Shown here: positions 1 through 5,560 of the stretch, in pieces
How the letters are laid out: each line of letters opens with the position of its first letter
How positions within the stretch are numbered: position 1 is the stretch's first letter
Source of the DNA: an uncultured Prevotellaceae bacterium
GTDB lineage: Bacteria > Bacteroidota > Bacteroidia > Bacteroidales > Muribaculaceae
Direction: 5' to 3'
DNA: 5,979 nt
Assembly: GCA_945645715.1 (NCBI GenBank)
Contig: CALZFJ010000137.1
Span: 1 to 5,979, forward strand
Position numbers and translations under genes: made by a program
The notes under the pieces: generated by a model
Database searches by the model: none
What the model was told of the DNA's origin: nothing
What the model saw: only the letters and a program-made list of their open reading frames with translations

Positions 1-9
1 CGCGCTCAT
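1..9 (-). CDS. possible first codons of a divergent gene leaving the window
   Basis: Only three codons (Met-Ser-Ala) would lie inside the window, so no product can be named. The ATG at 9-7 is chosen because it sits about 90 nt downstream of a well-formed minus-strand promoter and an in-frame TAA lies two codons before it, so this frame cannot start earlier. The sequence just before it is A-rich (AAGAGTAAGAA), as is usual for Bacteroidota starts. A rival start is the ATG at 97-95, in another frame, which stays open to the window edge and would encode about 32 residues, but it would give an almost leaderless message and an unremarkable AT-driven translation. The gene could also start beyond the edge. 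Confidence 0.25.
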
Positions 10-107
10 TTCTTACTCTTTTTTTCAGTAAATTATTCACAAAAAACTCATTCACCAAAATATTAACCAATAATAATAGCACTCGGAAATGGTTCATATC
101 AGTGACG

Positions 108-139
108 CAAAGTTAGGCATTAAAACCTTACTGCACAAA
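108..139 (-). promoter_or_regulatory. Bacteroidota-type promoter facing left
   Basis: Read on the minus strand, TTTG (139-136) is followed by exactly 20 bp and then TAACTTTG (115-108), matching the known Bacteroides primary-sigma consensus TTTG / 19-21 bp / TAnnTTTG at every fixed base. Transcription would start around 100-103 and run left out of the window. This implies a divergent neighbour of fbp. No experimental start is known to me. Confidence 0.55.
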
Positions 140-436
140 CTCTAAAATGCCTGTAAATTCGATTTGGGTACTATTCTGCTTAAAATTGCCACTGAACGGC
201 AAAAAAAGGCGACTATTTTACTTGCTGTTTTTGCCGCCTATTTAATCCACCAAATGCTGAAATATCAATATATATGTACTTCTGACAAATGTGTATTAGC
301 TTTTTTAAGCGTTTTGCCTGTTGCCGAGGTCGCTCCATGGCGGGCAAAAGCAGTCACATTCACCACCCTGAATATGCAGCCACTTCAGGCAGTTGCGGAA
401 TTTTCCTCAAATACTTTCGAGAAAAAAGCAAAAGGG
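140..436. other. about 300 bp without a convincing gene between two divergent promoters
   Basis: The stretch is AT-rich. Its open frames (for example 164-568 from a TTG, or 289-486 from an ATG) have low-complexity, unrecognisable translations and run through the fbp promoter, so I do not call them. It holds the heptamer TTTTGCC or its complement at 198-204, 229-235, 312-318 and 343-349, with one more at 504-510 beyond it. These form two hairpin-capable pairs: 197-205 with 228-236, and 312-318 with 343-349. A third pair, AGGCATT 115-121 with AATGCCT 146-152, overlaps the left promoter. A small RNA or regulator binding sites are possible; nothing matches an RNA family I can recognise. Confidence 0.5.
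197..236. repeat. 9 bp inverted repeat CGGCAAAAA / TTTTTGCCG
   Basis: The arms 197-205 and 228-236 are perfect complements with a 22 nt spacer. An overlapping alternative pair is AGGCG (207-211) with CGCCT (235-239). There is no T-run after the right arm, and the T-tract lies inside the stem, so it is a poor terminator in the plus direction. It may be a DNA-level site or a small hairpin of an unannotated transcript. Confidence 0.35.
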
Positions 437-468
437 TTTGGAAATATGCAATTTGTTTCCTATATTTG
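437..468 (+). promoter_or_regulatory. fbp promoter, Bacteroidota type
   Basis: TTTG (437-440), a 20 bp spacer and TATATTTG (461-468) match the Bacteroides primary-sigma consensus at all fixed bases with the preferred spacing. Transcription would begin near 474-476, giving fbp a leader of about 105 nt. The leader contains an inverted TGCCACTGAA copy, the TTTTGCCAAAA near-palindrome (504-514) and the palindrome at 552-561. Confidence 0.65.
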
Positions 469-551
469 TGTTTTGAAATCAGTTGAGGCTGCTTTCAGTG
501 GCATTTTGCCAAAAGTTGCAGTCGTGATTTCATTGTGTAACTATTTTGTTT

Positions 552-561
552 TTACCGGTAA
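552..561. promoter_or_regulatory. palindrome TTACCGGTAA just before fbp
   Basis: A perfect 10 bp palindrome ends 19 bp before the fbp ATG, inside the predicted leader. Its GC-rich centre stands out in AT-rich surroundings. It could be an operator acting as a roadblock, or simply chance. No binding family can be named with confidence. Confidence 0.3.
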
Positions 562-580
562 CCATTGACCAGCTTTTATT

Positions 581-2605
581 ATGAACAAACGAATCAACCC
601 TGAGGAGGTGCTCAGCGACCTGAGATATCTCAATCTGCTTGCCCGCAATTTTCCGAATATTGCAGCTGCGAGCACCGAAATAATCAATCTTGAGGCGATC
701 CTTAATCTCCCCAAGGGCACCGAGCATTTCCTTGCCGACCTGCACGGCGAGTTTAAGGCGTTTCAGCACGTGCTCCGCAACGCCTCGGGTGCAATCAAGC
801 GCAAGGTGAAGGAAATCTTCGGCGAGACTCTCGGTATGCGCGAGCAGAAGGAGCTTTGCACTCTCATCTACTATCCCGAGCTGAAACTCGACCTCGTGAA
901 GCGCGAGACTCCCGCCGATGAGCTTGAAGACTGGTATTTCATTACGCTTAACCGCCTGGTGATGGTGTGCCGCAACGTATCGTCGAAATACACCCGCTCG
1001 AAGGTGCGCAAGGCGCTTCCGAGCGACTTCTCCTACATCATTCAGGAGCTTCTGCACGAAAGTTCGATCGACACCAATAAGCAGGCGTACGTGGAAGTGA
1101 TTGTGCGCACTATCATCGCCACCGACCGTGCCGATGAATTTATCATATCAATCTGTAACCTTATCCAGCAGCTCGCTATCGACACACTGCACATTCTCGG
1201 CGACGTGTTCGACCGCGGTCCAAGCCCCGACAAGATTATGGAAATCCTCTGCGACTATCACAACTTTGATGTGCAGTGGGGCAATCACGACATACTGTGG
1301 ATGGGTGCCGCCGCCGGAAACGACTGCTGCATTGCCAATGTGCTGCGCATAGCCCTGCGCTATGGCAACCAGGCTGTGCTCGAAGATGGCTATGGAATCA
1401 ATTTGCTGCCTCTTGCCACCTTTGCCCTCGAAACCTATGCCGACGACCCTTGCACTATGTTTATGCCCAAGGTGAACCGCCTCGAGGTTGGGCTGAGCGA
1501 AAAGACCATGCACATGATTGCCCAGTGGCACAAGGCTATCAGCGTGATTCAGTTTAAGCTCGAAGCGGCTACAATCAAGCGGCGCACCGACTTCGACATG
1601 ACCGACCGTCTTCTGCTCCACCACGTCGATTTCGAGCGCAAAGTGTTTGTGCTCGACGGCAAGGAGTATGAGATGACCGACTGCAACTTCCCCACCGTCG
1701 ATCCTGCCGACCCATATCGCCTCACTCCCGAGGAGCAGGATATTGTCACAAAGCTTCACAACTCGTTCATGAGCAGCGAGAAGCTCCAGAAGCACATCAA
1801 CTGCCTCTTCCGCAACGGCTGCATCTATGCCGTCACCAATAGCAACTTGCTTTTCCACGCTTCGGTGCCGCTCAATGCCGACGGCTCGCTAAAGGAGGTA
1901 ACTATCCGCGGCGAGAAATATAAGGGCAAGGAACTGCTTCACAAGGCCGGCAGCATCATTCGCGATGCCTACTTCGGCACGCAAGATGAGGAGGCTCACC
2001 AATTTGCTATCGACTATGTGTGGTATCTGTGGTGCGGCAAGGATTCTCCCGCTTTCGACAAGGACAAGATGGCTACATTTGAGCGCTACTTCCTCAAGGA
2101 TAAAGCCACTCACAAGGAAGTGAAGGGCTACTACTACACTTTGCGCGACAGTGAAGCCGTGTGCGACATGCTGCTCGATGAGTTTGGCGTCACCGGTGAG
2201 CACCGGCACATTATCAACGGACATGTGCCCGTGAAGACCATAAAGGGAGAAAGCCCTATCAAAGCCAATGGAAAAATGATGGTAATCGATGGCGGTTTCT
2301 CGAAAGCCTACCAGCCCGAAACCGGCATCGCCGGCTACACCTTGGTGTTCCACTCCCGTGGATTCCAGCTTGTGCAGCACGAGCCGTTCACCTCTATCAC
2401 CAAGGCTGTTGCTGAGGGTCAGGACATTAAATCGACCGTTCAGCTGGTGGAATTAAGCTCAAAGCGAATGATGGTGAAGGATACCGACCTCGGCAAAGAG
2501 CTTGAGCATCAGGTGGAAGACCTCCAGAAGCTTCTCTATGCCTTCTCAAGCGGCTACATCAAAGAGCGCGATTCACGCTCAAGCCTCATCAAGCTAAAGA
2601 AATAA
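581..2605 (+). CDS. fbp: fructose-1,6-bisphosphatase, class III
   Basis: It hydrolyses fructose 1,6-bisphosphate to fructose 6-phosphate and phosphate, the committed gluconeogenic step, in the cytoplasm. The 674 residues match the length of the class III (Firmicutes/Bacteroidota) enzymes, about 670 residues in Bacillus subtilis. The metallophosphatase signature is complete: DLHGE at 53-57, GDVFDRG at 207-213, GNHD at 234-237, NGHVP at 546-550 and DGG at 570-572, which supply the Asp, His and Asn metal ligands and catalytic His. The N-terminus (LRYLNLLARNFPNI) and the metal-site region are typical. The ATG at 581 is chosen because the conserved N-terminus follows at once; there is no Shine-Dalgarno, as expected for the phylum. 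It is monocistronic, with its own promoter upstream and convergent folB downstream. No frameshift or missing key residue is seen. Family members are known to respond to allosteric effectors such as PEP and AMP; this cannot be judged here. Confidence 0.97.
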   Translation: MNKRINPEEVLSDLRYLNLLARNFPNIAAASTEIINLEAILNLPKGTEHFLADLHGEFKAFQHVLRNASGAIKRKVKEIFGETLGMREQKELCTLIYYPELKLDLVKRETPADELEDWYFITLNRLVMVCRNVSSKYTRSKVRKALPSDFSYIIQELLHESSIDTNKQAYVEVIVRTIIATDRADEFIISICNLIQQLAIDTLHILGDVFDRGPSPDKIMEILCDYHNFDVQWGNHDILWMGAAAGNDCCIANVLRIALRYGNQAVLEDGYGINLLPLATFALETYADDPCTMFMPKVNRLEVGLSEKTMHMIAQWHKAISVIQFKLEAATIKRRTDFDMTDRLLLHHVDFERKVFVLDGKEYEMTDCNFPTVDPADPYRLTPEEQDIVTKLHNSFMSSEKLQKHINCLFRNGCIYAVTNSNLLFHASVPLNADGSLKEVTIRGEKYKGKELLHKAGSIIRDAYFGTQDEEAHQFAIDYVWYLWCGKDSPAFDKDKMATFERYFLKDKATHKEVKGYYYTLRDSEAVCDMLLDEFGVTGEHRHIINGHVPVKTIKGESPIKANGKMMVIDGGFSKAYQPETGIAGYTLVFHSRGFQLVQHEPFTSITKAVAEGQDIKSTVQLVELSSKRMMVKDTDLGKELEHQVEDLQKLLYAFSSGYIKERDSRSSLIKLKK

Positions 2606-2673
2606 CAAGGATTGACCCAAATCCGGGCGTCAGCTAAAATAACAAGGATTAACCCAAGCCGGGCGTTAGTTAC
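2592..2673. repeat. tandem duplication spanning the fbp stop codon
   Basis: Two adjacent copies of a 36-37 bp unit lie at 2601-2637 and 2638-2673. They share an unbroken AATAACAAGGATT and then ACCCAA and CCGGGCGT, with about 31 of 37 positions identical. The similarity begins inside the last codons of fbp (AGCTAAA at 2592-2598 and again at 2632-2638), so the TAA stop of fbp is itself part of the unit. A third, inverted and more diverged copy lies at about 2683-2706 and overlaps the folB stop. Confidence 0.7.
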
Positions 2674-2702
2674 ATCATGATGACTACGGCTGGTTTGGGT
2701 TA
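2650..2702. terminator. probable bidirectional terminator hairpin between fbp and folB
   Basis: The left arm (2651-2670, starting AACCCAA) pairs with the right arm (2683-2701, ending TTGGGTT) through about 16 base pairs plus two G-T pairs, with one mismatch and one bulged base. The loop contains the palindrome CATCATGATG (2673-2682). Its position between convergent genes suits termination of both. The right arm overlaps the folB stop codon. On the minus strand it is followed by a T-rich stretch (TTGTTATTTT); on the plus strand no T-run follows, so plus-strand termination may be weaker or factor-dependent. The earlier repeat copy (2613-2633) could replace the left arm. Confidence 0.5.
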
Positions 2703-3053
2703 GAACTCTACTGTCACGGCAATGCTCTCCATCTGTCCTTTGATGGGTGGAGTGAGCTTTGCCACACTTATCGTGCCGCCTTTCACAAGCGGAAACTGTG
2801 CCTTCACCGCCCTGATGATGCGCCCTGCCACATGCTCAAGCAGCTTCGACGGCTGCTGCATCTCGGCTGCAATCACGTCGTAGAGCAAGGCGTAGTTGAG
2901 AGTGTGGTCGAGGTCGTCGCTCGTGAGAGCTTTCTCAAAAGGATAATCCACCGTGAGCGACACCTCAAAGTCGTTGCCCACGCGGCGTTCCTGCTCCATC
3001 ACACCGTGAAAGGCGTGGAATCGCAGACGGTTAAGTGATATTCGTGTAGTCAT
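2700..3053 (-). CDS. folB: dihydroneopterin aldolase
   Basis: It converts 7,8-dihydroneopterin to 6-hydroxymethyl-7,8-dihydropterin and glycolaldehyde in the cytoplasm, on the route to folate. The 117 residues are the normal length for the family. The signature FHGVMEQERRVGNDFEV (15-31) supplies Glu22. LNYALLY carries Tyr54, LLEHVA carries Glu73 and AKLTPP carries Lys99, in line with the Glu22, Tyr54, Glu74 and Lys100 known from the Staphylococcus aureus enzyme. The ATG is the only sensible start, since the conserved TTRISLNRLRFHAFHG block follows immediately. It lies 33 bp after the lipoprotein gene on the same strand and is probably co-transcribed with it, although no functional link is obvious. 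No promoter match was seen in that 33 bp gap, which holds only a 7 bp tandem repeat (GTTTATC twice, 3066-3079). The catalytic set is complete. Confidence 0.95.
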   Translation of the reverse strand: MTTRISLNRLRFHAFHGVMEQERRVGNDFEVSLTVDYPFEKALTSDDLDHTLNYALLYDVIAAEMQQPSKLLEHVAGRIIRAVKAQFPLVKGGTISVAKLTPPIKGQMESIAVTVEF

Positions 3054-3086
3054 TTGGCGGATAGCGTTTATCGTTTATCGGGGGCG

Positions 3087-4508
3087 TTATTCTTCCACGG
3101 CTTCCACCCAAGTGTAGGCACCGATGTCGATTGTGCCGTCGGGGTGTAGGCGCGTCACGCCATAGCGGTCGGCGGCAATCTCAGTGGGGCAGAGGGCAGG
3201 ATTGCCCTTGCCGATGGCATCGCTCTCGTTTTTGAGCCGGTAGTCGAAGACGTATTCATCGCGAATTACGTAGAATTTCGGGTCGCCCTCCCACACACAT
3301 GCAATGAAATTGTCATCGTCCTCTCCAGTCGATTGAAGCAGACAGTTGCGCAGTTGCACAGCCGATCCGGTAAGGTCGCCCTCGTTGATGCCCGATGCCA
3401 GTCCGTAGAAAATGCAGTTGTCGAAGTTGGCGGTCATCAGCGGAGTTGTTCCGTCGCTATGGTCGGGTAGCAGATAATAAAGCGACAGAATAGGCTCATT
3501 GATGAAACTGAAGAGATAGTAGTTGGCGAGAGTGCAGTTCACAAAGCTGTAGCGTCCGCCTGTGAGCGAAGCCACGGCATTGTGTGCATCGCTCAGCTCG
3601 CAGCCAAGAGCCTCGATCCACACATGTGAGGCGGTGAGCACTGAGCCTGCCGAGTTGTGCAGCACCGAGTTGTGCAGGAGCAGTTTTCGCTGCTCAGTGC
3701 TTGCCGAGTCGGCAACAACGCCTGTCTTTGTGCCGCGCATATACACGTGTCGCATTTCGTTGCCATAGCTTGATGCCGTGAAGCGCACACCGTCCCACTG
3801 CCCCGACATTATGTCGAAGCCAATGTCGCCCACCACCTTGTCGATGCGGTCGCCGCGCAGGTCGATGGGCAGTTCAGTGGTGCCGTTGGCAAGCAGCCTG
3901 CCATCAACCACCATTGCCGCCTTGTTGTGGAAATAGAGCCGTGTGCCGGCGTCGAGAGTGAGGGTAGCACCTTCAGCCACGCGCAGAGTGTCGAAAATCA
4001 CGTATGGGCGGTCGGCGGTGAAGTGGGTATCTTCGGCCACAAGAGGAGAGTAGAGCCTTTCCACATTCTGCCCCCAAGCCGTAATCACCACCTGCTTCGT
4101 CACGCCATTGGTAACAAATTCGAGCTTATCCTCCAAGAGAATGGGATTGTTGTCGTCGGAAGGGTCGATAAACGCCTCCACAAACACGAAAATGCTGTCG
4201 TTGCCGCGAATTTCCACATCGTGAAATTCCTCGCCCGTCACGCCATCTACGTTGAGGTAGAATCGCCCGCGGCTATTGCCGGCAATCTTGATTGAAGAAA
4301 TGTTGAGCATCTTTTTGTGGCGGTTATACACCACAAACTGCCTCGTGGCAGTGCCCACATCGGTCAGTACAGTGTCAAACGCCAGGGTGTCGGTCGAGAA
4401 CTCCGGCAAGTCGCTGCTCGAAGTGGTGAAATCGTCCTCGATGCAGCCCGTAAAAGCCAACCCGAGCACCACAAGAAGCATAAATATCGCTGAATTCAAT
4501 CGTTTCAT
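3087..4508 (-). CDS. cell-surface lipoprotein with a right-handed parallel beta-helix
   Basis: Function unknown. Residues 1-21 form a lipoprotein signal peptide: KR, a hydrophobic core (AIFMLLVVLGLAF) and a lipobox ending TG-Cys22. The acidic stretch after the Cys (IEDD) resembles the Bacteroidota lipoprotein export signal, which suggests display on the outer-membrane surface. Residues 34-150 form an N-terminal beta-rich domain with motifs familiar from Bacteroidales lipoproteins (STDTLAFDTVLTDVG, YLNVDG, NDSIFVFVEA, FVTNG, AWGQNVE). From about 170 to 463 there are short beta strands with turns (GATLTLDAGTRLYF, VDGRLLANGT, QWDGVRF, LHNSVLHNSAGSVL, FVNCTLANY, FDNCIFYG, LRNCLL), typical of a right-handed parallel beta-helix, closing with the common TIDIGAY end. 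Such folds often bind or cleave polysaccharides, but no catalytic motif is visible, so a structural or binding role is equally possible. It precedes folB by 33 bp. The promoter is unclear; a possibly structured leader lies upstream. Confidence 0.85.
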   Translation of the reverse strand: MKRLNSAIFMLLVVLGLAFTGCIEDDFTTSSSDLPEFSTDTLAFDTVLTDVGTATRQFVVYNRHKKMLNISSIKIAGNSRGRFYLNVDGVTGEEFHDVEIRGNDSIFVFVEAFIDPSDDNNPILLEDKLEFVTNGVTKQVVITAWGQNVERLYSPLVAEDTHFTADRPYVIFDTLRVAEGATLTLDAGTRLYFHNKAAMVVDGRLLANGTTELPIDLRGDRIDKVVGDIGFDIMSGQWDGVRFTASSYGNEMRHVYMRGTKTGVVADSASTEQRKLLLHNSVLHNSAGSVLTASHVWIEALGCELSDAHNAVASLTGGRYSFVNCTLANYYLFSFINEPILSLYYLLPDHSDGTTPLMTANFDNCIFYGLASGINEGDLTGSAVQLRNCLLQSTGEDDDNFIACVWEGDPKFYVIRDEYVFDYRLKNESDAIGKGNPALCPTEIAADRYGVTRLHPDGTIDIGAYTWVEAVEE

Positions 4509-4546
4509 ACAAAAAAACAGTGGATTTCAATGTTAAGCGAATTTCA

Positions 4547-4605
4547 CGACAAGTCCTGTCGCCGTGCAGATTCGCAAAAATCAATCTTCAGGACTCACAA
4601 AGTCC
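4547..4605 (-). promoter_or_regulatory. possible structured leader of the lipoprotein gene
   Basis: Three pairings compete in this stretch, which would be transcribed 39-97 nt before the lipoprotein start. CGACA (4547-4551) pairs with TGTCG (4557-4561) around a 5 nt loop. GGACT (4591-4595) pairs with AGTCC (4601-4605) around a 5 nt loop. AGTCCTG (4552-4558), which contains the first loop, is fully complementary to CAGGACT (4589-4595), which contains an arm of the second hairpin. Loop-to-arm pairing or a switch between states is therefore possible. No known riboswitch class is recognised, and the promoter position is unknown. Confidence 0.3.
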
Positions 4606-4708
4606 ACCTTAATATAACGCTCCACCACTCCACTTTATTGCCTACACCGCTCCGCCTTACGTTCATTGCCACTGAAATACTCACATTGAAACTCTTTGTA
4701 GCCGCATT

Positions 4709-4747
4709 GCCGTATAGCAGCCACAAAGTGCCGTTAATGTGCCGTTA
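4709..4747. repeat. helically phased GCCGT(T)A repeats
   Basis: GTGCCGTTA occurs twice (4728-4736 and 4739-4747), exactly 11 bp apart, and a related GCCGTA lies at 4709-4714, 21 bp before the first. Spacings of one and two helical turns would place all three on one face of the DNA, as in arrays of regulator half-sites. The element lies in the divergent gap between the lipoprotein gene and rex. Confidence 0.35.
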
Positions 4748-4788
4748 GCACTATGGCACTCCACCGCGATAGCTTCACAAAATGCCAC

Positions 4789-4835
4789 CTTTTTGTACCT
4801 TATCTCGAAAAAAAAGTGAGATAAGGAACAAAAAG
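4789..4835. promoter_or_regulatory. 18 bp near-perfect inverted repeat upstream of rex
   Basis: The left arm (4789-4806) and right arm (4818-4835) are complementary at 17 of 18 positions; the only mismatch is A4797 against A4827. The 11 nt between them is an A-tract (GAAAAAAAAGT). The core of each arm is GAGATAAGG or its complement. The outer ends carry T on the left and A on the right, the reverse of an intrinsic terminator, and no gene ends here. It lies 25 bp upstream of the rex -7 element, so an operator is the best reading. An alternative pairing, AAAAGTG (4812-4818) with CACTTTT (4840-4846), uses part of the same sequence. Confidence 0.55.
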
Positions 4836-4859
4836 CTCCCACTTTTCCCGAAAAAACAC

Positions 4860-4867
4860 TAAATTTG
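4860..4867 (+). promoter_or_regulatory. rex promoter, -7 element
   Basis: TAAATTTG fits the Bacteroidota -7 consensus TAnnTTTG perfectly. A TTTG at the expected -33 position (about 4836-4841) is absent, so the promoter may be weak or need help from a protein bound upstream, for instance at the inverted repeat. Transcription would begin near 4873, leaving a leader of about 25 nt, AT-rich and without a Shine-Dalgarno. Confidence 0.5.
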
Positions 4868-4897
4868 CAAAAATATAGATTAATACTTTTTTCTACG

Positions 4898-5545
4898 ATG
4901 GTTGACAACAAGAGCATTGCGAAAATAATTCTGCCTGAGCCGACAATCAGCCGATTGCCGTGGTATCTCTCTTACCTCACCATGCAGCAGAGCCGCAATG
5001 TGGAGTATGTTTCTTCTACTCAGATTGCCAAGGACATCAACGTAGATGCCTCGCAAATCGCTAAGGACCTGTCGTTCCTCAATATCAAGGGAAAGACGCG
5101 CATTGGCTATGAGGTAAACGACCTGGTGAATGTGCTGGTAGATTTTCTTGGGTTCAAGAAGCAGCACAATGCCTTCATGATTGGCGTGGGAAGCCTCGGA
5201 AAGGCTCTGATTCAGGATTCAGGCTTGATGCAGTTCGGACTTAACATCGTGGCGGGATTTGATGTGAATCCCACCCTTATAGGCACGCGCATTGCCGATG
5301 TGCCCATCTACAGCATGGACGAGCTCGACGAGCGCCAGAAGGAGCTGGAAACCGAAATCGGTATCCTTGCCGTCCCTGCCGAGTATGCCCAAGATGCCAC
5401 CGACACCATGATTGCCTGCGGCATTCAGGCAATCTGGAACTTCACCCCGTCGCGCATCAAGGCAAGCAACGAGATTGTAATTCAGAACACTTCAATTTAT
5501 GCGCATCTTGCAGTGATGTATAACCGCCTTGAGGAGCGCAAATGA
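4898..5545 (+). CDS. rex: redox-sensing transcriptional repressor Rex
   Basis: Rex represses fermentation and respiration genes and leaves DNA when the NADH/NAD+ ratio rises. The ATG at 4898 gives 215 residues, the usual size. A TTG 33 nt upstream is in frame but lies within the -7 element, so it is rejected. Residues 13-72 form the winged-helix domain (PEPTISRLPWYLSYL, SSTQIAKDINVDASQIAKDLSFL, KGKTRIGY). Residues 92-180 form the Rossmann domain, with the dinucleotide loop GVGSLGKA (96-103) and the acidic FD (Asp122) at the end of beta-2. WNFTPSRI (180-187) and a C-terminal domain-swap helix (AHLAVMYNRL) follow, as in other Rex proteins. The helix reads QIAKDLS where many Firmicutes Rex proteins have QVRKDLS, which may mean a shifted operator preference. 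It is first in an operon with the FAH-like gene 15 bp downstream. No full TTGTGAANNNNTTCACAA operator is seen upstream, only one half (TTCACAA, 4774-4780). Confidence 0.95.
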   Translation: MVDNKSIAKIILPEPTISRLPWYLSYLTMQQSRNVEYVSSTQIAKDINVDASQIAKDLSFLNIKGKTRIGYEVNDLVNVLVDFLGFKKQHNAFMIGVGSLGKALIQDSGLMQFGLNIVAGFDVNPTLIGTRIADVPIYSMDELDERQKELETEIGILAVPAEYAQDATDTMIACGIQAIWNFTPSRIKASNEIVIQNTSIYAHLAVMYNRLEERK

Positions 5546-5560
5546 CATAAACAGAGCTAT

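Larger units (their letters stand above)
182..508. repeat. distant inverted repeat AAAATTGCCACTGAA around the fbp upstream region
   Basis: AAAATTGCCACTGAA (182-196) recurs inverted as TTCAGTGGCATTTT (494-507), identical apart from one unpaired base. The core TGCCACTGAA appears a third time at 4667-4676, in the gap upstream of rex, where the match extends to the 12-mer ATTGCCACTGAA. The paired copies lie on both sides of the fbp promoter, so they could be operators for one regulator or feet of a loop. Ends of a small non-autonomous element are less likely, since I see no target-site duplication at either flank. Function is inference only. Confidence 0.35.

Noticed and set aside
182..508. Small mobile element (MITE) with inverted ends upstream of fbp
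   Set aside because: The inverted arms are short and have an unpaired base, no target-site duplication is visible at the flanks, and the arms bracket a functional-looking promoter.
164..568. 134-codon open frame upstream of fbp
   Set aside because: It starts with TTG, has an AT-driven translation with no recognisable domain, and contains the consensus fbp promoter and several inverted repeats.
621..632. Perfect 12 bp palindrome TGAGATATCTCA inside fbp
   Set aside because: About one such palindrome is expected by chance in a window this size, and it encodes conserved residues (LRYLN). Its GAGATA overlap with the rex inverted repeat is too short to weigh.
1148..1858. 236-codon open frame antisense to fbp
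   Set aside because: It lies entirely inside a well-conserved enzyme gene, has no promoter or recognisable domain, and is explained by the third-position GC bias of fbp.
4774..4780. Rex autoregulatory operator
   Set aside because: Only one half-site, TTCACAA, is present; the mirrored TTGTGAA four bases before it is missing. Rex autoregulation through another motif remains possible.
4789..4835. Inverted repeat before rex read as an intrinsic terminator
   Set aside because: The T-tract is on the left and the A-tract on the right of the hairpin, the wrong polarity on both strands, and no gene ends in this divergent gap.
4865..4897. Upstream TTG start adding 11 residues to Rex
   Set aside because: The TTG is part of the -7 element, so it would precede the transcript start; the added residues do not resemble Rex N-termini.
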